Source of the DNA: Pseudomonadota bacterium
GTDB lineage: Bacteria > Desulfobacterota > Desulfobacteria > Desulfobacterales > Desulfolunaceae
Reading direction: 5' to 3'
DNA length: 64,000 bases
Assembly (NCBI GenBank): GCA_018818835.1
Contig: JAHIRD010000159.1
Coordinates: 60,649-124,648 of the forward strand
The notes under the pieces are model-generated. The model was not told where the DNA came from. It saw only the letters and a program-made list of their open reading frames with translations, and searched no databases. Positions 9,901 to 18,253 of the stretch are shown here, piece by piece (the first letter of the stretch is position 1; each line of letters begins with the position of its first letter). The position numbers and the translations under genes are program-made.

Positions 9901-11086
9901 GCTTCGATCACTCCTTAGGGCAACAAACAATGACCCCATTAACATGATCTGCCTGTTCTCTTCCATTGCCGCACGGTCTGGGAATTTTGGCCAGTGTGAC
10001 TATGCCATGGCCAATGAAATTCTCAACAAAGTGGCGACGGTTGAAAAAAACCGGAGAAAGGGAGCCTGCGTTGTCAAATCCCTCAACTGGGGTCCCTGGG
10101 ACGGTGGCATGGTATCGCCCTTGCTCAAGGAGTATTTTGGGAAAATGGGAGTCCCCCTTATCCCACTGGATGAAGGATCACAACGTATGGTTGAAGAGGT
10201 CATGGAAGGATCACAGGCTTCGGTTGAGATTGTTATCGGACCCTGTCCCCCGGCCAGTTTTTTTTCCGCCATTTCCGAAAAACATGAGGCCAGTTTACAC
10301 CTTATGATCAATAAAAATGACTATCCGTTTATCGACAACCATCGAATCAAGGACGAACCGGTTGTTCCTGTTGCCATGGTTCTTGAATGGTTCTCCCGGG
10401 CTGCCCATGTCTGTCGACCTGATCTTGATTTTGTGTCCTGCAAGGATCTGACGGTTCTTCAAGGCATAAAACTCAATGATTTTTCACACAACGGCGACCG
10501 GATTACCTGTAAATGCTGTCAAATATCAAATGGAAACGGTTCAATTCTTGAGATTGAAATCCCGGGTAAAAATGGTTCGTCACACTATAAGGGAACCATT
10601 GAGATGGCCGAAAAAGGAGCCTCTTTAAAATACACTGCAGCCTCTGAAAATATCGCCACCCAACTTTCCAACTGGGACTGGGATACCACTCAAATTTATA
10701 CGGAAAAATTATTTCATGGCCCGGATTTCCATGTGATCAAAAAATTGGAAGGGGTGTCTGAGACAGCTGCCACAGCCGTACTTCACGGAATCGATTCCAT
10801 GAATTGGCCGGGAGCCTCCTGGAAAACAGATGCCGCAGCCATTGATGGTGGCTTGCAGCTTGCGATTCTCTGGGGAATGAATCAGGTGGGGAAACAGTCC
10901 CTTCCGACAAAAATAGGCTCCTATTTCAACTATATGAAGAACGTACCCAATGGTCCGATCTATTGCGAACTGCATGGTAAGATCATTGATAATAACCGAA
11001 CGATCTCGGACATCTCTTTCTTTAATGAGAAAAAAGAGATTCTTGCTCAGATGCAAGGCGTTGAGATGCATATGCTGGCCAATTAA
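3911..11086 (+). CDS. pfaA: PUFA-synthase-type polyketide synthase PfaA-like (KS-AT-ACP4-KR-DH)
   Basis: A 2391-residue iterative synthase subunit that extends and partly reduces a carbon chain on its own carrier domains. Domains in order: ketosynthase, about residues 35-495, with active Cys237 in DAACASS, His372 in EAHGTATS and His413 in SQIGHTKSS; malonyl-type acyltransferase, about 600-920, with Ser705 in GHSLGE; four tandem acyl carrier domains, about 1214-1605, each with the LGIDSIKRVE phosphopantetheine site (Ser1249, 1353, 1457, 1563); ketoreductase, about 1835-2090, with an ASGGARGVT nucleotide loop and VHGAGVL; and a C-terminal dehydratase-like region, about 2135-2390, with DNHRIKDEPVVPVAM. 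This is the established PfaA order. Pro/Gln-rich linkers flank the ACP block. Strong Shine-Dalgarno AAGGAGAG. First gene of the lipid locus, with pfaC 161 bases downstream. Product chain length and saturation cannot be read from the sequence. Confidence 0.95.
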   Translation: MPKHQKKTNDSNKTLNVEKTTTTADTIISGNTSKSVPVAVIGVGALFPGSADPGGYWRDILNGRDLIIDAPESHWLINDHYDPDPFAKDKAYAKTGAFLSPTEFNPMEFGIPPTNLPATDTAQLLGLIVAKQVLNDAANGQFKDMNRDRISVVLGVAAGLELLGEIAGRLQRPLWVKALREEGFPESRVNEICDRILSNFVEWKESTFPGLLGNVVAGRIANYFDLGGMNCTSDAACASSFSAMKMALDELYLGESDVVITGGVDTANGPFLYTCFSKTPALSMTGDSRPFSEDADGMILGEGIGMVALKRLDDAERDGDRIYGIIKGIGASSDGAGTSVYAPAASGQVKALDRAYHSAGYGPETVELVEAHGTATSVGDKVELEALNKVFNSSDRKDRQWCALGSVKSQIGHTKSSAAVAGLIKAIMAVHHKILPPTIKVKRPNPKFKIETTPFYVNTKSRPWITHGDYPRRASVSSFGFGGTNFHVTLEEYKGEGKTAYRMRTNPNELVFFTAKNSEELIASCETTLLESIDAKGLLYYLARTSQENLNEKHPCRLGIIADDEKDLADKLSQAKAKIAKNPETAFSFPNGIFYNPSAKDPGQTAFLFSGQGSQYVDMGKDIAMFDNVTQNIWDMSASIPMDGETLLSDVVFPKPVFSDEHEKALTKRLTQTEWAQPAICTTSLTMLEILKQANILPDCVAGHSLGEVSALHAAGVIDKEGLIKIARKRGELMAKASAKKGAMTAVAEPSEKIEGLLKTWNTGVIIANHNSPKQVVLSGALDEIENVEKKLNAEGIKTHRLPVSTAFHSSLMTDSCEPFKTFIDSIDFKPQLIPIYSNADAKPYDKKSVRETLTKQINHPVRFVEQIDAMYQQGVRTFIEVGPGGILTKLVDQCLEGRPHTSVSMDKKGAHGITSLWKALGQLAVNGISINFSALWDSYAPAEEDPRKKKKPLMTVLLSGHNYGRPYPPAGGANALPKPNPEEKKSEIIPLAAANIQAPKESTTMQLNQTAFKKEIASEDNIHSIPKSIPQPPRQEASQTQSGKEEKYYNIKQPAHPSIKPRSQRPAPAISQASLSTIPQGSPSWLNAFQEIQRHTAETYSSFQKNLAETYIAFLHNSEETNRMLGNMVTGQGMGHREPARVYDYASPNLSYSQPTEIVQESRYQQTTPVQQQTVPVQAKTQPVAVKPQVPEARAEKKAAAPQNQTMAPAASIDYEAMIMNVVSEKTGYPKDILTFDMGLEADLGIDSIKRVEIFSAVKDENPWMPEVDPSEMGDIQTLGDVLEFIKTHANAANPSPASDVPVTAAPTSGAGVPVDIDFEAMLLDVVADKTGYPKDILTLEMGLEADLGIDSIKRVEIFSAVKDDNPWMPEVDPSEMGDIQTLGDVLEFIKENAKAVGPAPSSNMAPSAAQTSLPSVPADIDFEAMLLNVVADKTGYPKDILNLDMGLEADLGIDSIKRVEIFSAVKDDNPWMPEVDPSEMGDIQTLGDVLEFIKSHAAASTSGSPKPMAQHVDSAPAMSAAAPANVDFEKMLLEVVAEKTGYPLDILQLDMGLEADLGIDSIKRVEIFSAVKDENPWMPEVDPSEMGDIQTLGDVLLFIENHAKGLNKATPMTETAETVSEDLATGKKPSGIGRYALREVSMPHSGFKMTGLNPKSSIIITNDNNGVAEALVSKLKKKNLKAQVSDTIPNDTDVLIFLGGLRDCPDEDSAISINKEAFLSAQKVSAKLTESGGIFVTVQDTGGDFGLSGTTGHRAYLGGLPGLVKTASLEWPKASVKAIDIDRSKKTADLIADEITRELFTGGPEKEVAIHADGSRYTLESYAADPNPSDVIIDKSSVIIASGGARGVTAATLIELAKKVSPHIVLLGRTPIEQEPPFTRNAKTDADLKRVLLENAREEGISVTPALLGSQTKKILAGREINETLSALSAAGSEARYITCDVRDADSINAALAPIRDQWGPVTGIVHGAGVLTDKLIAEKTEDQFNLVFNTKVEGLRSLLRATNNDPINMICLFSSIAARSGNFGQCDYAMANEILNKVATVEKNRRKGACVVKSLNWGPWDGGMVSPLLKEYFGKMGVPLIPLDEGSQRMVEEVMEGSQASVEIVIGPCPPASFFSAISEKHEASLHLMINKNDYPFIDNHRIKDEPVVPVAMVLEWFSRAAHVCRPDLDFVSCKDLTVLQGIKLNDFSHNGDRITCKCCQISNGNGSILEIEIPGKNGSSHYKGTIEMAEKGASLKYTAASENIATQLSNWDWDTTQIYTEKLFHGPDFHVIKKLEGVSETAATAVLHGIDSMNWPGASWKTDAAAIDGGLQLAILWGMNQVGKQSLPTKIGSYFNYMKNVPNGPIYCELHGKIIDNNRTISDISFFNEKKEILAQMQGVEMHMLAN
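7549..8730 (+). repeat. Four tandem ACP-coding repeats inside pfaA
   Basis: Four copies of an ACP-coding unit spaced 312, 312 and 318 bases apart (serine codons at 7655, 7967, 8279 and 8597). Long near-identical blocks surround KRVEIFSAVKD and the PSEMGDIQTLGDVL segment, and the Ala/Pro-rich linkers between copies vary. The high nucleotide identity makes this stretch prone to copy-number change by recombination and to assembly collapse. Confidence 0.95.
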
Positions 11087-11096
11087 TACTCCATCA

Positions 11097-11118
11097 GGGG
11101 CACGGCCTGCCGTGCCCC
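11097..11118. repeat. GGGGCACG palindrome after pfaA (REP-like hairpin)
   Basis: A perfect 22-base inverted repeat with 10-base arms (GGGGCACGGC and its complement) around a 2-base centre, starting 11 bases after the pfaA stop and followed by TTTAAA. It can act as a transcript-end or RNA-stabilising hairpin. Related palindromes lie at 18145 and 43425, so it is better seen as one copy of a repeat family than as a dedicated terminator. Confidence 0.8.
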
Positions 11119-11247
11119 TTTAAACGCCTGTGGTTTCGTTATTTTTTCGGGTACTTAGCCGATACTGATGCCCCTAACCGCAGTTTGCCAGTTTGTGATA
11201 GCCACAAACAGAATAGCAACATTCATCTTAGGTGAGGTGATACGATA

Positions 11248-14200
11248 ATGGTGTTTGAACCCATAGCAGTTGTAGGCCAGTCATGTATTCTTCCCGGGGC
11301 ATTGACGCCCCAGGAGCTTGTTGACTTGGTGCTTGCAGGAAAAGACGAACTTTCAAAGGTTCCCGATGGATACTGGAGAACAGCAACCGAACACGTCCTG
11401 ACCGATTCTCCTAAAGATGCCAGGGATCAGACCTGGTCTGACAAGGGAGGATATATCAAAGGATTTGACGACATCTTTGATCCCGAAGGGTTTAAACTTC
11501 CTGCCCATGAAATCATGGCGTATGATCGGCTTGTTCGCTGGACTCTGCACGGGGCAAGGGAAGCCTTAAAAGATGCCAATGCCCTTTTCAAAAAAGACCT
11601 TAAGGCAGGAATTATTTTCGGCAATCTTTCATACCCGTCCCATGGCCTTACTCAGTATTCCGAGGCAGTCTGGTTGGACGCCCAGGGAAAAAACTTTTTA
11701 AACAGCACGTCACGGGAACTGGCAGGTATCACACGACCCAATGCCCTGAACCGTTTCATGTCTGGTCTTCCTGCACACGTGACCGCCCAGGCCCTGGACC
11801 TTGGCGGCACAGCCTTTGCTATTGATGCGGCATGTGCATCATCCCTCTATGCCATCAAGCTTGCCTGTGATGAACTTCATGACAGAAAAGCCGATCTCAT
11901 GCTTGCGGGCGGGGTAAATCGTGCCGATGATCTGATCATCCATATCGGTTTCTGCGTTCTTCAAGCCATGAGTCACACAGGTCAAAGCCGACCCTTTCAC
12001 AAAAATGCCGATGGCCTTGTCCCTGCAGAAGGCGCAGGGTTCATTGCCTTAAAAAGGCTTGACGATGCCATCCGAGATAAAGACATTATCCATGGCGTTA
12101 TCCGTGGCGTGGGCGTTGCCAATGACGCACGGGGCCATGGGCTTCTTGTCCCCTCGGCTGAAGGGCAGGCACGGGCCATTGAGAGTGCCTACGCCATGTC
12201 CGGAATAAAGCCCTCAGAAATATCATTATTAGAATGTCATGCCACAGGAACCAAGGTCGGCGACGGCATTGAGATCAAAAGTACCGGACAAATCTTCAAA
12301 GGCCTTTCCGGTATTCCCATCGGGACGATTAAATCAAATATCGGTCACCCGATTACCGTTTCAGGCATTGCCGGACTTATCAAAGTTATGGGGTCAATGA
12401 AGGCAGGAATTCGTCCCAGAACCCTTCATGTTGAAAAGCCCCATGACGACTTAAACGGTTCCCCCTTCCGCCTGCTCACCAAAAACGAACCCTGGGAGAC
12501 AAATGGTACGATCAAACGAGCCGGAATCAGTAATTTTGGTTTTGGTGGAAACAATGCCCACCTTATTGTGGAAGAGTGGAAGGGCGGCTCCCATACACCG
12601 TTTGAGCAAAAAGAAAAACGTCCAAATATCGATATTGCCATTGTGGGCATGGGCGTTGTTGCGGCTGACCTTGTGGGAAAAGAGGCATTTTCCGAGGTGC
12701 TTTTCAATGGCACATCACGCTTGAGAAAAAATAGCGAAGGCATGTTTGGAGGGTTTACTGAATCTATCGAACTGCCTCTTTTGGGTCTGAACTTTCCCCC
12801 GGCCGATCTTAAACAGACACTGCCACAACAGCTCATGATCCTCAAGGCATCCATGGAAGCCATCAACGAGATCGGGAAACTTCCCAGGGAGAAAACCTGT
12901 GTTTTTGTGGGAATGGGCTGCGACGCCGAAGTCTCCCGGGGAGCCATGGGCTGGAAATTAAAACAACTTGTCACGGACTGGACCGGTAAAAAGAATGTTG
13001 ACGATCTGGAACCATGGATTGCCGAGGCAAGGTCTTCCATCAATCCATACGGTCAAGCACCTGCTGTATTAGGGGCCATGCCGAACATCGTTACCAATCG
13101 CATCTCCAGCCAATACGATATTGGCGGACCCGGATTTTCCGTATCCTCCGAGGAGCTTTCAGGAATACGGGGGCTCGATCTTGGCATGAGGGCCTTGCGA
13201 TCCGGGGAAATGGATGTGGCCCTGGTGGGTGCTGTGGATATCTGCTGTGAACAGGTCCACGAGACAGCCACCCAGGATGTTCTTCCCAAGGAAAAACATA
13301 TCCCCGGAGATGGTGCGATTATTCTGGTTCTTAAGCGCCTTGAAGATGCCAGGAAAAACAAGGACATAATTTACGCCATTTTACCGGATGACATAAGAGA
13401 TTCCGCTGATTTAAGGTTCGGATCAGAAAAAAACGCCATCCATATTGAGCCTGTCTTCGGTCATATACATGCTGCGTCAGGTCTATTTTATGTGGGTGCT
13501 GCAGCTCTGTCATGCCATCATGGCATGGTGCCCAAAGGATCGAATGCGTCCAATCCCTGGCCAACAAAAACCGACCGATCAATTTCCTGTGAGGTATCTA
13601 TCACCGGCCTGGGTCACGTTTCAAACAAAATCAGGCTTGTTGAAGACAAAACCAGTGAAAAAGTCCCATTGGTTTTAACGGATAAAACCGCTCTGAAAAA
13701 AGGTTCCGGAAACCATAGTACTCTGTCGGGAAGAACTGTTTTCTATCACGTACATCCACCCAACGTCACATTCCCTCCCCTGCCCGATTCGTGGAGAGAA
13801 AATGATATACAAAATAAATATGTTATACCAGGAGAAACAATGCAAAGACACCCTGATCCAAAACAAGGAAAAAGTCAATTCATGGCAAAGGCTCCTGCCG
13901 TTCCATCAATTATGAAAAATATAAATTCATCTCCCCAAAAGAGTGAAATGATTCCTAACACTACCCAGAATCCCCAGGAACTTCCGGAAACTCGGGTTGC
14001 CGCCCAGGGAAACCAATTATTTCAACCCACACCCATAGTCTATGAGCCCGGACAGGAAGATGGAATCCTTCGTGTGATTGTCGAAAATAATATTTTGACA
14101 TCCAATTCAGCCAGGGAATTTTACGAAATTAGCAGTCATATCCAAAAGCAGTTTTTAGAGCAACGGCAAAACACCCTTGAGATCTTATTGAATGCTGCCG

Positions 14201-17200
14201 GTCAGAGCAGTGAGCTGAACGTTCAATACAGGGATCCCCAGATCGAAAGGGAGTCTGCCCTGTTTGAAACACGGGCCTCGTATGGTTCCGAACAGGCCAT
14301 GGAACCTGCTGAGTATGAGGATATCCTGCCCCCCTCTTCCTTGGAAACAGAAGAAAAGGCACCGGCATTTCAACCCGAACCCGTGGCCAAACCCCTGGAG
14401 GTAAAGGCTAAAGCCAAAAATCCCAAACCGGAGTTGAGGGTCGTTAAAAATGAAGAAACAAAGGCCTCAAAAAAGCCCACGGCCATGGATGCCTTGAGAC
14501 GACAGTTTGAAAACCCCGTTAAAATCGAGCCAAAAGGTCCGTCCTTTAATAAGGACCAGCTTAGAATTCTTGCTTCAGGAAAGATATCCGAGGTGTTCGG
14601 TCCTTTGTTTGAGCAGCAGGACAAATATGATATCCAGGTAAGACTTCCCGAAGACCCCCTCCTTCTCGTTGACCGGATTACAGGCATTGACGCGGTTCCC
14701 GGATCCATGGAAAAGGGCATTATGTGGACAGAAACCGATGTCACCGAAGATGCATGGTATCTCCATGATATTTACATGCCCGGAGGAATCACCATTGAAT
14801 CAGGCCAGTGCGATCTGACCTTGATCTCCTACCTTGGGATAGATTTTTTAAATAAGGGAGAACGGGCATACCGTCTGCTCGGGTGTGATCTCATGTACTA
14901 CGGAGCGCCACCCAAAGTTGGGGAGACCCTCTGCTATCAGATCCATGTGGATGGCCATGCCAACATGGGTGGACAACGCATGTTCTTCTTTCACTATGAC
15001 TGCAGAGTGAATGATGAACTGCGCCTTTCTGTCCGCAATGGCCAGGCAGCATTTATTACACCCGAGGAGGCCGAGAACGCAGGAGGCGTTATCTGGGATC
15101 CCAAGACAGGTGAGCACAAGCCCCTGGAAGAATCAATCGTTATCCCTCCGGAAGCTGCCTGCACCCACACTAAATTTTCCAAAGATCAGATCAAAGCCTT
15201 TTCTGAAGGACGGGCATATGAATGTTTCGGTGATGGATTTGAAATTCTCGCGTCCCACACCAAAACGCCCAAAATCCCTTCGGGAATGATGTGCCTCCTA
15301 CACGAAGTCACTGAGTTTGACCCCAAGGGCGGCCCCTGGGGCCGAGGATATATCCGGGTTGAAAATAAAATTTCTTCGGATGACTGGTTCTTGCCGGGTC
15401 ACTTTAAAAATGATCCCTGCATGCCCGGAACCCTGATGAGCGATGCCTGCATGCAGACCCTCGCCTTTTACCTGACAGCCATGGGCTTTACCATCAAGCG
15501 TGATGGATGGCGTTTCGATCCGGTCCCCAATGAAGTTTACCAAGCCAGATGCCGTGCCCAGGTCACGCCGTCGAGCAAGGACCTGAGCTATGAAGCATTT
15601 ATCGAAGAAGTCATTCTCGTGGATGGTCTCTACCCCACTGTGTTTGCAGATCTTGTGGCCACCTGTGACGGCCGAAAGAGTCTCCATATCCGACGTCTTG
15701 GAATACGTCTCGTACCGGATTTCCCCCTTGACTGCTGGCCCCATCTTCTGGACAATCATACAGAGAAAAAAGAGGTGGCTGTCAAAGACGGATTTAAATT
15801 TGACTATAGATCCTTGATGGCATGTGCCTATGGGAAACCATCGGATGCCTTCGGGGAATTGGGACGTCATTTTGATAAAGGTCATCACATCGCAAGGCTC
15901 CCCGGACCTCCCTACCACTTCATGACCCGAGTCACCCGGGTTGATGCAACCATGGGCGGCATGAACAGAAACGGCGAGGTCGTCGAAGTTGAATACGATA
16001 TCCCGAAAGATGCATGGTATTTTGATGAAAACGGAAGGCGAACCATGCCTTTCTGTGTGCTCATGGAGGTCGCTCTCCAACCCTGCGGCTGGCTTGCCGT
16101 ATTTGAAGGCGGGGTCGCCACCTCACCTGAACCCCTCCTGTTCAGGAATCTTGATGGTACCGGCACCCAGTTCCATGAAATAACCCCGGATACCGGCACC
16201 ATACTGACCCGGGCCAAATTGACCAGTATTTCACTGATCAAGGGGATGAGTCTTTTTAACTTTGATGTGGAATCTTATGTGGGAGACACCCTTGTCTATA
16301 GCATGAAAACCGGATTTGGCTTTTTCTTGAGAACCGTGTTTGAAGAGCAATTCGGCCTTCCCATGAAAGAGGAGGTCCGGAAAAAAGCCATCGCGGATTT
16401 CACGGCACCGTCCGATTTCATGGTGGACCTGACACAATGCCCCAGTGAATACTGCGCCCGTGATCTTCGCCTCCCGAAACCCATGCTCCTGATGATTGAC
16501 AGGATCACTGGCTTTTGGCCTGAAGGGGGTGAAAAAGGCATAGGCCGACTCCGTGCAGAAAAGGATGTCAATATTCATGAATGGTTCTTCAAGGCACATT
16601 TTTTCCAGGATCCGGTTCAACCGGGGTCTCTGGGCATTGAAGCCCTTGTTCAACTGCTTCAGTTTTATATGATCCATACCAACATGGACAAAGGCATTGA
16701 AAATCCGAAGTTTGAACCCATCGCCATTGATAAATCCATCACCTGGAGATACCGGGGCCAGGTCACACCCATGAACAAAACCATCGGATCCGAAATGAAT
16801 ATCATTGAAGTCGGAACCGATGATAAAGGCCCCTTTGCCGTTGCAGAAGGATGGCTATGGGTCGATGGACGGCGGATCTATCATGCCAAGGATTTAACCA
16901 TTCGCATTGTACCCGGTGGTCCTGAGCCTTCCGGCAAACCGGAAAAAGAGGTCACGAATGAAACACTGCTCCAAACGAGCGACAATCGTTCTGACCTCAG
17001 CGGTATGGATACCATCGCCAGGAGTTTAGGGGTTCCTGTGTCCATGCTTACCCTGTCAGATGACGGAAAAACAGCATTCTCAAAAAACATGCCTCTAAAC
17101 TGCTTTCCCCTAACCACGGATAAGGATAGCGGAAAACCAATAATTTCGTTGGAAAACTGCCATCTCAATTTGGAAAACTGCCATCTCAATATGGATAAAA

Positions 17201-18135
17201 TCCTTAACTACGGACGGAATCTCATCGGCTACGAACCATGGTTAGGCGAGGATCTTTGCAGGGGGATGTGCAATACCTTCGTGAACCGGGTGATATTGGA
17301 GGATCATGAAGGGTTTGCCGCTGTAAAGGGAAAGAACGTCATCTATCTTGCAAATCACCAGATCCAGATCGAATCCATGCTTTTCCCTGGCCTCGCCCAG
17401 GTGTTGACCGACAACAGGATGGTGGCCATTGCCAATGCAGATCATCGAAACGGCTGGATGGGTCCCTTTAACGAACTGCTCTACAGCTACCCGGAAGTCG
17501 ACTATCCGAAAAATGTCGTCTACTTTGATCAGGGTGACAGAGCATCCATGTTTACTATTTTGGATAATTTCAAGAAAATGATTGAAGAGGAAGGCATCTC
17601 TGTTTTTCTCCATGTGGAAGGACAGTTGGGGTTACAATGCCGTAAGCCTGTAAAAACAATGAGTTCTGTTTTTATTGATCTTGCCACCAACCTCAATCTG
17701 CCCATCGTCCCTGTACGATTTTTTGGTGGCCTCCCTGTGAAAAAAATGGAATCCACCCTTGATTTTCCATACGACTATTGCAAGCAGGACTATTATCTGG
17801 GAAAACCGATTTTCCCGGATGAACTTCTTGCCATGCCCTATGCAGACAGAAGAAAAAATGTCATGAACGCCATTAATGAGCTTGGGCCTACCCTTGACCA
17901 TGAGGTGCCCAATCCTAAGAACTCGGATCTTAAGGCTGTTGTTCAGGCGTGGCAGAAAAAAACCAGGACATCGGAAGTCTGTTCCGTGATGTTCAATGTA
18001 CTTAAAAACGTAGAAAATCCATCGGACAGCACCATTAAACTTTTAAACGCAGTGAACGGCGAAGGTCATCCGGGTGATGATCCAAAAAACCGCTGGATAA
18101 AACAATTTAAAGAATGGATCACCCGAAACGTATAA
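11248..18135 (+). CDS. pfaC: PUFA-synthase-type PfaC-like protein (KS-CLF-4 hotdog DH-acyltransferase)
   Basis: A 2295-residue partner of PfaA. Domains: ketosynthase, about residues 1-445 (Cys196 in DAACASS, ECHATGTKVGD, KSNIGHP); chain-length-factor-like KS, about 460-860, lacking the catalytic cysteine (PGFSVSSEELSG near 628); a Glu/Lys/Pro-rich linker to about 1100; four FabA-like hotdog units in two pairs, about 1105-1905, with YMPGG near 1175, GHFKNDPCMPG near 1382, MPFCVLMEV near 1600 and AHFFQDPVQPG near 1783; and a C-terminal LPLAT-type acyltransferase, about 1980-2295, with NHQIQIES (His2037, Glu2042) and FLHVEGQ. KS-CLF-DH-DH is the PfaC hallmark. A fused terminal acyltransferase is known from myxobacterial-type PUFA synthases and suggests direct transfer of the finished chain to an acceptor. 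I see no AT domain between CLF and DH. Shine-Dalgarno AGGTGAG precedes the ATG. Confidence 0.93.
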   Translation: MVFEPIAVVGQSCILPGALTPQELVDLVLAGKDELSKVPDGYWRTATEHVLTDSPKDARDQTWSDKGGYIKGFDDIFDPEGFKLPAHEIMAYDRLVRWTLHGAREALKDANALFKKDLKAGIIFGNLSYPSHGLTQYSEAVWLDAQGKNFLNSTSRELAGITRPNALNRFMSGLPAHVTAQALDLGGTAFAIDAACASSLYAIKLACDELHDRKADLMLAGGVNRADDLIIHIGFCVLQAMSHTGQSRPFHKNADGLVPAEGAGFIALKRLDDAIRDKDIIHGVIRGVGVANDARGHGLLVPSAEGQARAIESAYAMSGIKPSEISLLECHATGTKVGDGIEIKSTGQIFKGLSGIPIGTIKSNIGHPITVSGIAGLIKVMGSMKAGIRPRTLHVEKPHDDLNGSPFRLLTKNEPWETNGTIKRAGISNFGFGGNNAHLIVEEWKGGSHTPFEQKEKRPNIDIAIVGMGVVAADLVGKEAFSEVLFNGTSRLRKNSEGMFGGFTESIELPLLGLNFPPADLKQTLPQQLMILKASMEAINEIGKLPREKTCVFVGMGCDAEVSRGAMGWKLKQLVTDWTGKKNVDDLEPWIAEARSSINPYGQAPAVLGAMPNIVTNRISSQYDIGGPGFSVSSEELSGIRGLDLGMRALRSGEMDVALVGAVDICCEQVHETATQDVLPKEKHIPGDGAIILVLKRLEDARKNKDIIYAILPDDIRDSADLRFGSEKNAIHIEPVFGHIHAASGLFYVGAAALSCHHGMVPKGSNASNPWPTKTDRSISCEVSITGLGHVSNKIRLVEDKTSEKVPLVLTDKTALKKGSGNHSTLSGRTVFYHVHPPNVTFPPLPDSWRENDIQNKYVIPGETMQRHPDPKQGKSQFMAKAPAVPSIMKNINSSPQKSEMIPNTTQNPQELPETRVAAQGNQLFQPTPIVYEPGQEDGILRVIVENNILTSNSAREFYEISSHIQKQFLEQRQNTLEILLNAAGQSSELNVQYRDPQIERESALFETRASYGSEQAMEPAEYEDILPPSSLETEEKAPAFQPEPVAKPLEVKAKAKNPKPELRVVKNEETKASKKPTAMDALRRQFENPVKIEPKGPSFNKDQLRILASGKISEVFGPLFEQQDKYDIQVRLPEDPLLLVDRITGIDAVPGSMEKGIMWTETDVTEDAWYLHDIYMPGGITIESGQCDLTLISYLGIDFLNKGERAYRLLGCDLMYYGAPPKVGETLCYQIHVDGHANMGGQRMFFFHYDCRVNDELRLSVRNGQAAFITPEEAENAGGVIWDPKTGEHKPLEESIVIPPEAACTHTKFSKDQIKAFSEGRAYECFGDGFEILASHTKTPKIPSGMMCLLHEVTEFDPKGGPWGRGYIRVENKISSDDWFLPGHFKNDPCMPGTLMSDACMQTLAFYLTAMGFTIKRDGWRFDPVPNEVYQARCRAQVTPSSKDLSYEAFIEEVILVDGLYPTVFADLVATCDGRKSLHIRRLGIRLVPDFPLDCWPHLLDNHTEKKEVAVKDGFKFDYRSLMACAYGKPSDAFGELGRHFDKGHHIARLPGPPYHFMTRVTRVDATMGGMNRNGEVVEVEYDIPKDAWYFDENGRRTMPFCVLMEVALQPCGWLAVFEGGVATSPEPLLFRNLDGTGTQFHEITPDTGTILTRAKLTSISLIKGMSLFNFDVESYVGDTLVYSMKTGFGFFLRTVFEEQFGLPMKEEVRKKAIADFTAPSDFMVDLTQCPSEYCARDLRLPKPMLLMIDRITGFWPEGGEKGIGRLRAEKDVNIHEWFFKAHFFQDPVQPGSLGIEALVQLLQFYMIHTNMDKGIENPKFEPIAIDKSITWRYRGQVTPMNKTIGSEMNIIEVGTDDKGPFAVAEGWLWVDGRRIYHAKDLTIRIVPGGPEPSGKPEKEVTNETLLQTSDNRSDLSGMDTIARSLGVPVSMLTLSDDGKTAFSKNMPLNCFPLTTDKDSGKPIISLENCHLNLENCHLNMDKILNYGRNLIGYEPWLGEDLCRGMCNTFVNRVILEDHEGFAAVKGKNVIYLANHQIQIESMLFPGLAQVLTDNRMVAIANADHRNGWMGPFNELLYSYPEVDYPKNVVYFDQGDRASMFTILDNFKKMIEEEGISVFLHVEGQLGLQCRKPVKTMSSVFIDLATNLNLPIVPVRFFGGLPVKKMESTLDFPYDYCKQDYYLGKPIFPDELLAMPYADRRKNVMNAINELGPTLDHEVPNPKNSDLKAVVQAWQKKTRTSEVCSVMFNVLKNVENPSDSTIKLLNAVNGEGHPGDDPKNRWIKQFKEWITRNV
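17149..17190 (+). repeat. Exact 21-base tandem duplication in pfaC linker
   Basis: Two exact adjacent copies of a 21-base unit encode LENCHLN twice, in the linker between the last hotdog domain and the acyltransferase. It is in frame and adds seven residues, so it does not break the protein. It looks like a recent replication-slippage event. Confidence 0.9.
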
Positions 18136-18144
18136 AACCGCGTA

Positions 18145-18166
18145 GGGGCACGGCGTGTCGTGCCCC
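18145..18166. repeat. GGGGCACG palindrome after pfaC (REP-like hairpin)
   Basis: A 22-base near-perfect palindrome with 8-base perfect arms GGGGCACG/CGTGCCCC and two further inner pairs, one a G-T wobble. It lies nine bases after the pfaC stop and is closely related to the copy behind pfaA. No T-run follows, so full termination is doubtful; stabilising or attenuating the transcript is equally possible. Confidence 0.8.
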
Positions 18167-18253
18167 TTATACACAGGATAAACAAGGCATGGGCCGTAAC
18201 ATAAACATTATAAATGGGCGTTAAACATAAGACATAGGTAAGCAGGAGCTCCG

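Noticed and set aside
15298..16080. 260-codon open frame on the - strand inside pfaC
   Set aside because: It lies fully within the conserved dehydratase-coding region on the other strand and has no recognisable domain.
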